A DNA stretch of 64,000 bases from Mediterraneibacter hominis (GTDB taxonomy: Bacteria; Bacillota; Clostridia; Lachnospirales; Lachnospiraceae). This document shows positions 52,318-60,597 of the stretch, in pieces. Within the stretch, counting starts at the first letter, position 1, and each line of letters begins with the position of its first letter. The position numbers were made by a program, and so were the translations under genes. The stretch spans positions 620,001 to 684,000 of the forward strand of contig NZ_JACOPF010000002.1 in NCBI RefSeq assembly GCF_014287475.1, written 5' to 3'. The notes beneath the pieces are model-generated. The model had not been told where the DNA came from and ran no database searches. It saw only the letters and a list, made by a program, of their open reading frames with translations.

Positions 52318-53046
52318 TTGTTTGATTATAATCCTCAATATTACAATGAGGACAAACAGGTTGGTGAGAGATGTTTTTTTGACGGAAAAGACGTCTACAT
52401 TGATTTTAATGCGGATCTGAAATCTTTCGAGGTTACTCCCGGAGCGATAGATCCGGATTTTTCACCTGCGGCAGGCAGAAGCAATTTTAATCTGTTTAAT
52501 GTAGAAGCAGAGCCGGCTGAACTGGTGGCAGAGTTTTATGTCGGCGGTCCGTCTTATGAAGCGACACAGACTAATATTTCTAATATGCTCACAGCGGCAA
52601 GACAGTGTGTTATCCGTAAGGAAGGGGATATATTTGAGTATGCTGCGGTGTTAATAGACAGGGACAGTGAGAATACGGAGGTAGAGCCGTATTATCTGCT
52701 GTCCTTAAAATTTGCGGTGATACGGCGGAAACCACTTGTTATAAAAAAGCTTGAAAAAACAACAGTAATTTACAACGAAGGCAATACATCATCTGGTATG
52801 CGCATTTCTATATCTCCGGAAAAGGCACTGGAAACCTTTACGGTTGCAGGGATAACAATAGAGGATTTGAATCCGGGAACAACGTATGTTATAGACGGCA
52901 TTGTCGGGAGGGTAACAGCTAACGGCGTAAATTATTTTGCGCATACAGACCTGGTAGATTTTCCTAAAATACAGCCAAGAAAGAATGAAATAGTGATGTC
53001 GGAGGAAATTCCAGTCACGGTTTCTTTTTATCCGGTTTTTTCGTAG
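52318..53046 (+). CDS. Distal tail protein (Dit)
   Basis: About 242 residues, first protein of the baseplate hub. The N-terminal ring domain and C-terminal galectin-like region match the SPP1 gp19.1/Dit class. TTG 52318 has AAAGGATG at suitable distance; the GTG at 52309 is too close to it. Confidence 0.8.
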   Translation: MFDYNPQYYNEDKQVGERCFFDGKDVYIDFNADLKSFEVTPGAIDPDFSPAAGRSNFNLFNVEAEPAELVAEFYVGGPSYEATQTNISNMLTAARQCVIRKEGDIFEYAAVLIDRDSENTEVEPYYLLSLKFAVIRRKPLVIKKLEKTTVIYNEGNTSSGMRISISPEKALETFTVAGITIEDLNPGTTYVIDGIVGRVTANGVNYFAHTDLVDFPKIQPRKNEIVMSEEIPVTVSFYPVFS

Positions 53047-53058
53047 GAGGGCATTGAA

Positions 53059-54549
53059 ATGCTAAAAATATATGAAGACGGAGTGCCGGTATATCCGCTG
53101 AATGTGCGGGCGCCAGATTGGTATATTGAGCATAAGTATGAAGGCGACGATATACTGAAATTTGAGATTCCGGATACACACGAAGCGTACAAACATCTGG
53201 CGGAAGAGGTCAGGATAACGGACGGGGCAAATCGATACGCGGTGAAAAAGATTGACGAACATGGTGGATATGTGAATGTGGAGTGTGCTCTTGATTTAGA
53301 TGACTGGAGGGCAAGTTTTTGGCGGTCATTCCGTACAACAAATAGTACATTACAGCAGGTGTTCGACAAAATAAAACCGTCAGGGTGGGTGTTGACTGGT
53401 GCGGAAGGGATAACTCAACGGGCAACAATCGAAGCCAGTGAAGGAAAAGGGCTGGAGAATGTCACTGCAGAGAGCGTGCTGAGTAAAGCGGCGGAGGTAT
53501 ACGAGGTCGTTTTTAATTTTGATGTTCCTGGTAAGGAAGTGAAGGTTATTGACCCTGCGAAGTATGTTCCTTCTGGTGATTATGTAACAGATGAATTGAA
53601 TCTGAAATCGGTGGGATTTGTGGGAAATTCATCTGATTTTGCAACAAGGCTGTATGCTTATGGCAAGAAGGACAGTGACGGAAATCCAGTTACTATATCG
53701 TCTGTAAATGGAGGTAAGGAATACATTGACAATCATCAGTACAGTGACCGTATTGTTTCGGTTGGCTGGTCTGATGAGCGTTACACAGTACCAGCCAACC
53801 TTCTTTCCGCAGCAAAGAAAAGGTTAGATGAACTATCCTATCCGGTACGCTCATATGAATGTGATGTCCGAAACTTTGATGAAAATATGTATATGTATGA
53901 AGTGGTGACTCTTATTGACCGCAAAAGGAAAACGAGAGTGGAGCACCGGGTGATTGCATTTAAGGAATATCCGGAAGCGCATTACAACGATACTATCACA
54001 TTAAGCGCTGTACCACCAAAGATTGAAAGCTCTATGAAATCTATCCGCGCGGAAATAAATGAAAAGGTTTCCGTTGCGCAACAGGTTTCGAGTGACGCAG
54101 TATTGGAGGCAATAAGCGTAGTGACGGGTAAAAACGGCGGGCATGTAAAGATTGATATGGTAGATGGAAATCCGGAGGTGCTTCGGGTGCAGCATAGTGA
54201 CGGCACAGAAACTGTGATGGGGAAAAACGGTGTCAGCAGAGGCGGAATCCCATATCAGTACGGACTCACTTTAAACGGCACAGTTGATATAGATATTGAA
54301 ACCGGTCGGGGTGTGGTACAGCTTCCGTCTTTGTTCAGTGACATGGACATAGATATACTGCTGGGAGTTCAAAGCATTGAGTCGGTAGGAGAAAGTGATG
54401 TGGTTCAATCTATAGAAAACAGCTGGGAATATGACCAGGAGGAAAACACACTGACAGTAATATCAGACTGCAAAATGTATAACATCATAGAATCAGCGCC
54501 GACAACGGCGAAATCAATCAAAATTAGTTATTTCATTACAGGGAGGTGA
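53059..54549 (+). CDS. Tail-associated protein (Tal), prophage endopeptidase tail family
   Basis: 496 residues. The N-terminal gp27-like hub domains (about 1-350: YPLNVRAPDWYIEHKYEGDD, KPSGWVLTG) form the tail tip. The C-terminal portion carries coiled-coil and beta parts but no clear lytic motif. Follows dit as usual and precedes the receptor-binding genes. Confidence 0.85.
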   Translation: MLKIYEDGVPVYPLNVRAPDWYIEHKYEGDDILKFEIPDTHEAYKHLAEEVRITDGANRYAVKKIDEHGGYVNVECALDLDDWRASFWRSFRTTNSTLQQVFDKIKPSGWVLTGAEGITQRATIEASEGKGLENVTAESVLSKAAEVYEVVFNFDVPGKEVKVIDPAKYVPSGDYVTDELNLKSVGFVGNSSDFATRLYAYGKKDSDGNPVTISSVNGGKEYIDNHQYSDRIVSVGWSDERYTVPANLLSAAKKRLDELSYPVRSYECDVRNFDENMYMYEVVTLIDRKRKTRVEHRVIAFKEYPEAHYNDTITLSAVPPKIESSMKSIRAEINEKVSVAQQVSSDAVLEAISVVTGKNGGHVKIDMVDGNPEVLRVQHSDGTETVMGKNGVSRGGIPYQYGLTLNGTVDIDIETGRGVVQLPSLFSDMDIDILLGVQSIESVGESDVVQSIENSWEYDQEENTLTVISDCKMYNIIESAPTTAKSIKISYFITGR

Positions 54550-54554
54550 GAATA

Positions 54555-55370
54555 ATGGAATATATCGCAGAAATAAGGGCGGATTTGGATGGGTATCCCG
54601 GATCTGAAAAATTGGTAATGAAGCAGGGGGATTTTACAGACAGGTATGTAGTAATAACTTTAATGAAAAATGGCGTTCCTGTGACGGTAGGAGAGGATGT
54701 GACTCCACAGATTGCAATGGAGAAGCCGGATGGTACACAGGTGCTCGCGGATGAAAACATAGAACGTTTGGAAGACGGTTCTTTAAAAGTACAGATTCTT
54801 CCACAGATGTCCACGGCTACTGGTCAGGGGCAACTTGAAATAGAGCTGTACAGAGAAAATGCTCTATTATCCACAGCGGTAATAGAGGTTTTGATATATC
54901 CGAACGCCATCAGCATGATAAAAATAGCAAGCTCAAATGAATATCAGACATTAGTAGACGCTCTGGCACAGATTGCTCCGGCAATAGATGAAGAAAAAAA
55001 GAGAATAGCTGCAGAAGAAGAACGTATTAAAAATGAAATTGTAAGGCAGAGGCAGGAAGCAGAAAGAGAACGGATTACTGATGCAGCAGTGGAAAATGTA
55101 AATTTTACTGTACAGGATATGATTGACCGGCGTGACAGCGGAGAGTTTGACGGTGAAAAAGGTGATACTGGTCCGCAGGGACCTCAAGGAATACAGGGGC
55201 CGCAAGGCCCAAAAGGCGAGGACGGCACTGCGGCGATAACAAGTCTTGACCCTGGTGTATTTGCTATGTCGGTTAGAGACGGACATTTAATTTTAACGCA
55301 TAATGACACAGACCCCGTTCCGCCACTGAAAGTTGTAGACGGACGTCTGAAATACATCATAGGCGAGTAG
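54555..55370 (+). CDS. BppU-like baseplate protein with collagen-like repeats
   Basis: 271 residues. N-terminal BppU-type domain (about 1-120: GSEKLVMKQGDFTDRYVVI, TPQIAMEKPDGT). A helical stalk at about 140-190 follows, then a collagen-like Gly-X-Y stretch (GDTGPQGPQGIQGPQGPKGE) near 205-225, and a short C-terminal tip. Probably a trimer that joins hub and fibre. ATG 54555 has GGGAGGTG. Confidence 0.82.
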   Translation: MEYIAEIRADLDGYPGSEKLVMKQGDFTDRYVVITLMKNGVPVTVGEDVTPQIAMEKPDGTQVLADENIERLEDGSLKVQILPQMSTATGQGQLEIELYRENALLSTAVIEVLIYPNAISMIKIASSNEYQTLVDALAQIAPAIDEEKKRIAAEEERIKNEIVRQRQEAERERITDAAVENVNFTVQDMIDRRDSGEFDGEKGDTGPQGPQGIQGPQGPKGEDGTAAITSLDPGVFAMSVRDGHLILTHNDTDPVPPLKVVDGRLKYIIGE

Positions 55371-55385
55371 AAAGGAGCGCGAAAA

Positions 55386-56039
55386 ATGGCAGTACGAGAA
55401 ATAGATTTAGGGAGTGTTCAAGGCCCACAGGGGCCGCAGGGCCCAACAGGACCACAAGGTCCAACGGGGGCGACTGGTCCGCAAGGACCAAAAGGAGATA
55501 AAGGAGAAAGAGGAGAACAAGGACCGCAAGGAATACCTGGGGAAATGGCAGAGGCTCCAAGCATAGGCTCAAATGGGAACTGGTATATTGGGGAGCGCGA
55601 TACGGGGATATTAGCGGATGCGGACAGAGCGCTTGCGAAGAAAATTGTAAAAAGTACGGAAATATCTGAAGAAGGTTTTATCATGGACGGTAAAACCTGC
55701 TCGGAAGCACTTGCTCAATTAAATGATAATTCTATCGAAGAAATAGGAAAAAATTACATAAAATATCGAAACGGAAGATTGGAGCAGTGGGGACGCTTAG
55801 GTATATCGTATACAGCCGGATACGGAACGATCACTTTTCCTGTCGCTTTCGCTGGGGAAAGTACAAGCGAATACTTTCTATTCGCACAAGGAAAATATAT
55901 TAACAGTAGTTTTCAAAATGAGTTATTATCTGCACAAAAAATATCCCTCACAAGCGCTTATTTATATTCTCGGCAGGCTGACGGGAAGAAAACAGAGACG
56001 CATGATGTTGACTGGTTTGCCTTTGGTAAATGGAAATAA
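55386..56039 (+). CDS. Tail fibre with collagen-like stalk and exchangeable C-terminal domain (cassette A expressed)
   Basis: 217 residues. A short N-terminus, a collagen-like Gly-X-Y stalk (about 14-56), a linker to residue 111, and a C-terminal domain (112-217) of the gp53-like tail fibre type ([10 protein letters not shown]...FGKWK). The switch to the C-terminal domain falls at codons Leu-Asn-Asp-Asn (55719-55730), where the recombination-site-like sequence lies. Three other C-terminal cassettes starting with the same codons lie downstream. Confidence 0.88.
   Translation: MAVREIDLGSVQGPQGPQGPTGPQGPTGATGPQGPKGDKGERGEQGPQGIPGEMAEAPSIGSNGNWYIGERDTGILADADRALAKKIVKSTEISEEGFIMDGKTCSEALAQLNDNSIEEIGKNYIKYRNGRLEQWGRLGISYTAGYGTITFPVAFAGESTSEYFLFAQGKYINSSFQNELLSAQKISLTSAYLYSRQADGKKTETHDVDWFAFGKWK
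55717..55730 (+). repeat. Recombination site-like sequence at cassette A
   Basis: AATTAAATGATAAT, with the next T forming a perfect dyad AATTA-AATGA-TAATT. An exact inverted copy of the 14 bases is at 56307-56320. The asymmetric AATGA spacer gives direction. Confidence 0.7.
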
Positions 56040-56320
56040 TTATTCAGACTTTAGAAGCAAAATATCTATACGGCATCCTATTTTTATTTCGGAAGCTGTA
56101 TCGTTCCACACTGCACCTGAAAACATTTTTCCAGTCTCGTAGTAATACATATTAACATGCGCTGTATAAGATGCTGCTGTAGCCCAGTAACATGCGATTA
56201 TATACCCCTCTGGTGGTTCATATGCTATATCAAACCCTTTGTACCCATTTGGCGGAATGTTTTTTGATGTTGCTTGTAATAAAACATGTTTGACCTTAGC
56301 GTCTATATTATCATTTAATT
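56040..56320 (-). other. Silent tail-fibre cassette B (inverted, promoterless)
   Basis: Read on the minus strand from the core it gives an open frame of 92 residues (LNDNIDAKVKHVLLQATSKN to LLLKSE) with stop at 56042-56040, directly against the stop of cassette A. It has no start codon or ribosome site; a stop lies just before the core. Inversion between 55717 and 56320 would fuse it in frame to the fibre stalk in place of A. The fold differs from A, C and D. Confidence 0.8.
56307..56320 (-). repeat. Recombination site-like sequence at cassette B
   Basis: The inverted copy of 55717-55730 (AATTAAATGATAAT on the minus strand). Between it and the recombinase start (56396) lie 75 bases that must contain the recombinase promoter; none is clear. 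Confidence 0.7.
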
Positions 56321-56395
56321 AAGGAATGCAATAATCTTTTGCATACATAGTACATAGAAATTGCTACACTGAAAAATAAAAAAGGAGTGTAGTAG

Positions 56396-57385
56396 ATGGA
56401 ACAAAAAATAATGGAAGTGCTACGGCGTATGCAGTCAGTGATGCAAGAGAATCAAATGCGAGAACTAAAAAATGTATTGAATATAGTTTTCGCAGGATGT
56501 GAAATCATTGAAGAAACAAGTGTTAGGGTAATTGATAAATCATGGGAAGCAGATCTGGAAGATTTTCTGGTATCAAAGGCGTTGGAAGGCAAATCAATAG
56601 AGACAGTGCAACGGTATAGATATGAACTAAAGCGCCTGTTATCGTATATTAATAAAGCAGTGGCAGACGTAACAGCGGGGGATATATCTGAATATATGCG
56701 TGCATATAAGTATTTAAGGAATGTCAGTAATCAGACGTTGCAAAACGTCAGAGCAGTATACAGCAGCTTTTTTGGATGGATGCGGGATCGAGATCGAGTA
56801 CGAAAAAATCCGATGGCACTAGTAGAATCAGTAAAAACAGAAAAAATATTGAAAAAACCCTATTCCGACGAAGAAAGGGAAAAATTATTGCGGAATTGTA
56901 AAACACTCCGCGACAAGGCAATGATGGAATTTTTATATTCTACTGCTGTCCGCGTAAGTGAACTGGCTAGGTTAAATAGAGAAGATATACATTTCAGTAG
57001 TAAAGATTTAGTAGTTTGGGGCAAGGGAGCAAAGGAAAGGAGGGTATATTTGAATGATCGTACAAATATGTACATGCGGGAATACCTGCAGAGCAGAACC
57101 GACGCAGAAGTAGCTCTGTTTGTATCTATAAAAAGTCCGCATGAAAGGCTGACGAAAGCAGGCATAGAAGATATAATACGCAGAGTTGGAAAACGGGCAC
57201 AAGTAGAAAAAGCGCATCCTCATAGATTCCGTAGGACAGCGGCAACAAACGCGCTTAACAGAGGTATGCCAGTGCAAGAAGTTGCCGAATTCTTGGGACA
57301 TGCAAATCTGCAGACGACAATGAGGTATTGCACAGTGTCACAAGACAGCGTACAGTATCATCACAGAAAATATTTAAGCGCATAG
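56396..57385 (+). CDS. Xer-like tyrosine recombinase, probable tail-fibre invertase
   Basis: 329 residues. An N-terminal SAM-like core-binding domain (about 45-130) is followed by a catalytic domain with Arg in TAVRVSELARL, Lys in GKGAKERRVYL, HPHRFRRTAAT, His in LGHANLQTT and Tyr in MRYCTVS. All catalytic residues are present. It is unlike the leftward integrase, far from the att sites, and lies exactly between the two inverted cassette pairs. AAAAGGAGTG stands before ATG 56396. Confidence 0.9.
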   Translation: MEQKIMEVLRRMQSVMQENQMRELKNVLNIVFAGCEIIEETSVRVIDKSWEADLEDFLVSKALEGKSIETVQRYRYELKRLLSYINKAVADVTAGDISEYMRAYKYLRNVSNQTLQNVRAVYSSFFGWMRDRDRVRKNPMALVESVKTEKILKKPYSDEEREKLLRNCKTLRDKAMMEFLYSTAVRVSELARLNREDIHFSSKDLVVWGKGAKERRVYLNDRTNMYMREYLQSRTDAEVALFVSIKSPHERLTKAGIEDIIRRVGKRAQVEKAHPHRFRRTAATNALNRGMPVQEVAEFLGHANLQTTMRYCTVSQDSVQYHHRKYLSA

Positions 57386-57414
57386 CAGTAATATAAAAGA
57401 ATGAATATTTTTTT

Positions 57415-57441
57415 GCATCCGGCTTCCGGTCGGGTGTTTTT
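57415..57441 (+). terminator. Terminator of the recombinase gene
   Basis: CATCCG pairs with CGGGTG (one wobble) with an inner CCGG pairing, followed by TTTTTG. Prevents recombinase transcripts from entering cassette C. Confidence 0.6.
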
Positions 57442-57482
57442 GTTGTGTACTTTTATAAGTAACTATAAAAAGTAAATATAAA

Positions 57483-57508
57483 GGGAAGTTCTTACTTAAA
57501 TGATAATT
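57483..57508 (+). repeat. Recombination site-like sequence at cassette C (26-bp arm)
   Basis: 26 bases, an exact inverted copy of 58182-58207, containing the common core TTAAATGATAAT (57496-57507). Arms read ACTTA-AATGA-TAATT. Confidence 0.75.
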
Positions 57509-57837
57509 CAATTGCGGAATCTGGTAAAAATGACAACGGATATTATCGAAAATACGTTGATGGAACGCTCGAAATGTGGGGACGTAAGCGGGCGGAAGTC
57601 TGGATACAAAATGGAAATAGCGCACCGTATTATAGTAATGTTATTGATATTACACTACCTATTGAATCTACAACATCAGTTATACCTAACGTGTATGTAG
57701 AAAGCTCCGGAATTATATGGGCTACAGGTGCAGCATACAGCAATAAATCATTAATAGGCTTCCGCATGGTCGCTAACACATCTATTAGCGATCTTGGTGT
57801 AGTCTATAACTGGCACGTTATTGGAACATGGAAATAA
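57496..57837 (+). other. Silent tail-fibre cassette C
   Basis: Open from the core for 113 residues (LNDNSIAESGKNDNGYYRKY ... HVIGTWK). The signature YRKYVDGTLEMWGR and the GTWK end are those of the gp53-like fibre tip, as in A. No start codon or ribosome site and an in-frame stop closely upstream, so it is silent in the present arrangement. Its stop abuts that of D. Confidence 0.8.
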
Positions 57838-58194
57838 TTACTTCCACGTTCCCGTTGCACGCCAACAAATATAATGTGAATTTCCATTACTTATACCTGC
57901 AGCATATAACCAAAACATGAAGCTAGATTTTCTGTCTCCTCCAGTGGACATGGATACCCATGCACCTGTATTTGAATAATTCGTACAGGTTATAATACAT
58001 TCTGATAATGAAGCAAACGGAAATGTGATTCTATATTGTATTGAATTATAAACAGTTGTTGAAGTATTAGAACGATTATTGATATTAACATTATTTAATA
58101 TCAATTTTCCCCACATCTCAAGCGTGCCGTTACTCCACTTTCGATAATGATCGTTGTCATTTTCGCCTTCTTCGACAATGTAATTATCATTTAA
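57838..58194 (-). other. Silent tail-fibre cassette D (inverted)
   Basis: On the minus strand, 118 residues from the core (LNDNYIVEEGENDNDHYRKW ... WRATGTWK). Shares YRKWSNGTLEMWGK and the GTWK end with C. It lies opposed to the site before cassette A, so one large inversion (55719-58194), carrying the recombinase with it, would place D in frame on the stalk. A start further up on this strand has no ribosome site. Confidence 0.8.
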
Positions 58195-58207
58195 GTAAGA
58201 ACTTCCC
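58182..58207 (-). repeat. Recombination site-like sequence at cassette D (26-bp arm)
   Basis: Exact inverted copy of 57483-57508. It ends only 19 bases before the next structural gene, whose ribosome binding site stays outside the invertible region. Confidence 0.75.
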
Positions 58208-58225
58208 CTAGAAGGAGGAATTTTG

Positions 58226-58636
58226 ATGAAAATTAGATTAGTAGACAAAACAATTTACACAGTATCCCGTGCGGAAATCGTGAATAGTAGACTTGAAATT
58301 GATTTTATAGATAAAACTGCAGAAGAAGTGCAAGAGATTTTTTCAGTACCCGCGAATTTGGAGACAATTGAACTGCTAACGGACAGCGAGGAAAAATTCG
58401 GAGAGTTACCGGGGTGGTCCGTGCTTGGCGGCGTATTACTGAACAATGAAACGAAAACAGTTATTTTAACAAAAGCGATTGATGTGACAGAACAGCGCTT
58501 GACATCTGCGGAGGCAAATGCACTTTCTGCTAAAACGGAAGCAGAAGAGGCAAAAAAGGCTACAGATATTAATGCAACACAGATAACAGATCTGCAGCTT
58601 GCAGTTGTTGAAATTTACGAAGGAATGGAGGGATAA
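58226..58636 (+). CDS. Phage tail-region protein with C-terminal coiled coil
   Basis: 136 residues. Beta-rich first half and a coiled coil at about 95-135 (SAEANALSAKTEAEEAKKAT). GGAGGAA precedes ATG 58226. Genes like this stand between fibre and XkdX-like genes in many Clostridia phages; function unknown. Confidence 0.65.
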   Translation: MKIRLVDKTIYTVSRAEIVNSRLEIDFIDKTAEEVQEIFSVPANLETIELLTDSEEKFGELPGWSVLGGVLLNNETKTVILTKAIDVTEQRLTSAEANALSAKTEAEEAKKATDINATQITDLQLAVVEIYEGMEG

Positions 58637-58638
58637 AC

Positions 58639-58758
58639 ATGAGTTACATTGCAAAAATATACGCAGATTTAATCCGTAAGAAAGAAAAGACGATTGAGGA
58701 TGTACCGGAACTGTTAAAAGAGGAAGTACAGGAACTTATCGGGGAGAAAGAGCAGTGA
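58639..58758 (+). CDS. Very small XkdX/CD1375-like protein
   Basis: 39 residues (MSYIAKIYADLIRKKEKTIE ...). ATG 58639 has GGAGGGATAA. The pattern I-D/E-x-VP-E-x-L-K-x-x-V is shared with the next small gene. Confidence 0.65.
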   Translation: MSYIAKIYADLIRKKEKTIEDVPELLKEEVQELIGEKEQ

Positions 58759-58814
58759 TGAAAAAGCTGTTCTTTTTTATTTTCAGCATAGTATTCAGAA
58801 AGGAGGCGGAAATT

Positions 58815-58940
58815 ATGGCAGTTATTTACGCAACGCTGATTGTCAAAGGGAAAAAGACAATCGACCAGGTGCCGGAGAAAATCAAAGCGCAGGTTAAGCA
58901 GGTATTAATTGACCTTGAAGTACCGGAGCTGGCAGAGTAA
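58815..58940 (+). CDS. CD1375-like small phage protein
   Basis: 41 residues (MAVIYATLIVKGKKTIDQVP ...). ATG 58815 follows AAAGGAGGCGG; the 20 codons before it in the same frame lack support. Related to the 39-residue neighbour: both have the KTIxxVPExxKxxV core, so one may be a duplicate. Confidence 0.7.
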   Translation: MAVIYATLIVKGKKTIDQVPEKIKAQVKQVLIDLEVPELAE

Positions 58941-58994
58941 GGAGAGTGGGCGGGATACTTCCCGCCTGCAAAAAAAACAGAAGGAGGGACAAAC

Positions 58995-59204
58995 ATGCCG
59001 GATACGGTAATAGTAGCTGTTGTATCATTGATAGGTACGCTTGCAGGCAGCTTCGGCGGAACACAGTTGATTAAATACAGGATAGAGCAGCTGGAGAAAA
59101 AGGTAGAAAAGCATAATCAGGTAATTGAACGAACCTCTATCCTTGAAGAAAAAATGAAAGTGGCAAATCATAGGATAGATGATTTGGAAAACAGGGAGGA
59201 ATGA
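58995..59204 (+). CDS. XhlA-like holin accessory protein
   Basis: 69 residues: an N-terminal membrane helix (VIVAVVSLIGTLAGSFGG) and a coiled coil (QLEKKVEKHNQVIERTSILE). The layout is that of XhlA-type proteins reversed; it stands before the holin. AGAAGGAGGG precedes ATG 58995. Confidence 0.65.
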   Translation: MPDTVIVAVVSLIGTLAGSFGGTQLIKYRIEQLEKKVEKHNQVIERTSILEEKMKVANHRIDDLENREE

Positions 59205-59205
59205 A

Positions 59206-59556
59206 ATGAATATGGAAATTTTAATGCAGTATGTAATGTATGCAGTCATGGGAATTGGCATTTTGGCATTTTTAGTCAGTTTAATCACGCAAGTCATCAA
59301 GGAAATGCCGGGACTGGTAAAAATTCAGACAAACGCGGTGGCGCTAGTAATATCTATTATTATCACGGTTTTAGCAGTAATTATTTTATGCATTATATTT
59401 GAAATACAGCTATTGTGGTATTACATAGTAGCTGCGGTAATAGCTTCATTTATTGTATATATAGTAGCAACGTCCGGCTGGGAAAAGGTTGCGGAAATGT
59501 GGCGGAGGACGCGCTGGGAAGAAGCAGAGTATAACGAGGATTCAGAGGACGTGTAA
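59206..59556 (+). CDS. Holin
   Basis: 116 residues with three membrane helices (about 8-28, 45-67, 70-92) and a charged C-terminal tail. It lies directly before the endolysin gene. It would open the membrane at a set time so that lysin reaches the wall. The start GAATGAAATGAAT overlaps the previous stop. Confidence 0.8.
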   Translation: MNMEILMQYVMYAVMGIGILAFLVSLITQVIKEMPGLVKIQTNAVALVISIIITVLAVIILCIIFEIQLLWYYIVAAVIASFIVYIVATSGWEKVAEMWRRTRWEEAEYNEDSEDV

Positions 59557-59595
59557 TAGCGTCCTTTTTTGATGTCAGAAGGGGAAAGGTGAAAT

Positions 59596-60513
59596 ATGGC
59601 AACAGTACAACAAGTTATAGCACAGGCCCAAAAGTATATTGGGGTATCAGGAACGGATAATATATTCAATACATGGTACTGGGGATTCCACTGTTATGAC
59701 GCAGGCACATATCCGTGGTGCGCTGCGTTTCAGAGCTATATTGCTAATGAATTGGGCGGATTAGGTTACGACAAAAGTGCAGCTGCTAGTGGAATATTTA
59801 ACCAGCTTCCGAGGATTGCGGACAAGGATGTGCAGCCGGGGGACTATGTATGTTTTAATTGGGATGGGCGAACTGATACCTCTTGGATGGATCATATTGC
59901 GCTTGTAACGGAATTTAATTATTCAAGTGGATATATGAAAGTTATTGAAGGTAATGGTGGCAGTGGAGGAGGATGTGTCCAGGAGACTGTGTATAATAAT
60001 AACAGTAGTTATTTTACTGCGTTTTGTCGTCCTCAATATACTGGAAGCAATAATGCTGTCGATGCAGACAACGGCGGTATTGATATATACTATTCCGTCA
60101 TGCTGGAGGACGGTACAATCCTGCCGGAAATAAAAAACCTGGAACCGGATAGCTCCGGGGATGATTTCGCAGGAATACGAGGAAGAGAAATATACGGTAT
60201 TGCTATCCGTGTGACAAAGGGAAACATCAAATATCGGGTACGCACTGTGGACGGCGTACTGCATGAATTTGTAGACGGATGCGATTTTTCAGATTACTAT
60301 AACGGATATGCCGGAGACGGAGAACACGCCATTGCAACCCTGGAAGCATATCTGTACAGCCCAAACGGGGATAAATACATTTATTATCGTTTGTCGCCGG
60401 TTAATCAAGACTATTACCCATACCAAAGAGATATGGACAAGAATGCGCTGATGGATGGTTACGCTGGAAAAGTAGGAGTGCCGGTTGACCGATTGCAGAT
60501 GTATATAGGCTAA
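59596..60513 (+). CDS. Endolysin with CHAP-type amidase/peptidase domain
   Basis: 305 residues. An N-terminal CHAP domain (about 1-150) has the nucleophile Cys in YPWCAAFQSY and His in WMDHIALV. The C-terminal part (about 160-305) is a putative wall-binding region (GIRGREIYGIAIRVTKGNIK) without a known repeat. No signal peptide, so it needs the holin. GGGGAAAGGTG precedes ATG 59596. Confidence 0.88.
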   Translation: MATVQQVIAQAQKYIGVSGTDNIFNTWYWGFHCYDAGTYPWCAAFQSYIANELGGLGYDKSAAASGIFNQLPRIADKDVQPGDYVCFNWDGRTDTSWMDHIALVTEFNYSSGYMKVIEGNGGSGGGCVQETVYNNNSSYFTAFCRPQYTGSNNAVDADNGGIDIYYSVMLEDGTILPEIKNLEPDSSGDDFAGIRGREIYGIAIRVTKGNIKYRVRTVDGVLHEFVDGCDFSDYYNGYAGDGEHAIATLEAYLYSPNGDKYIYYRLSPVNQDYYPYQRDMDKNALMDGYAGKVGVPVDRLQMYIG

Positions 60514-60520
60514 TAAAAAT

Positions 60521-60541
60521 CCCCTGGGACAATCCCAGGGG
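60521..60541 (-). terminator. Hairpin after the endolysin, with U-run on the minus strand
   Basis: CCCCTGGGA-CAA-TCCCAGGGG. On the plus strand AAGAAT follows; on the minus strand GATTTTTATT follows. It would thus terminate leftward transcripts best and shield the late operon, while still forming a 3' end hairpin for it. Confidence 0.6.
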
Positions 60542-60543
60542 AA

Positions 60544-60561
60544 GAATATTGTATCATCTTC
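60544..60561 (+). repeat. 18-bp repeat near attR
   Basis: GAATATTGTATCATCTTC, identical to the minus-strand sequence at 17694-17677 upstream of int. Confidence 0.4.
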
Positions 60562-60597
60562 AAGAAATAGGATATTTTGGTAAATGAAATAACATAG

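Noticed and set aside
56396..57385. Integrase of a second nested mobile element
   Set aside because: No further att repeats, no cargo and no second set of phage genes around it; it lies exactly between inverted cassette pairs.
57496..58194. Cassettes C and D as decayed pseudogenes
   Set aside because: Both are open to a normal stop, start with the same codon-aligned core as the expressed gene, and keep the fibre-tip signature. Intact donors fit better than decay.
55386..58207. Diversity-generating retroelement acting on the tail fibre
   Set aside because: No reverse transcriptase gene and no template/variable repeat pair with adenine-specific differences was found; the cassettes differ as whole domains and are arranged as inverted pairs with a recombinase.
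60521..60541. Standard rightward terminator of the lysis genes
   Set aside because: No T-run follows on the plus strand; the U-tail exists only in the minus direction, so it is recorded as a leftward terminator or 3' end hairpin.
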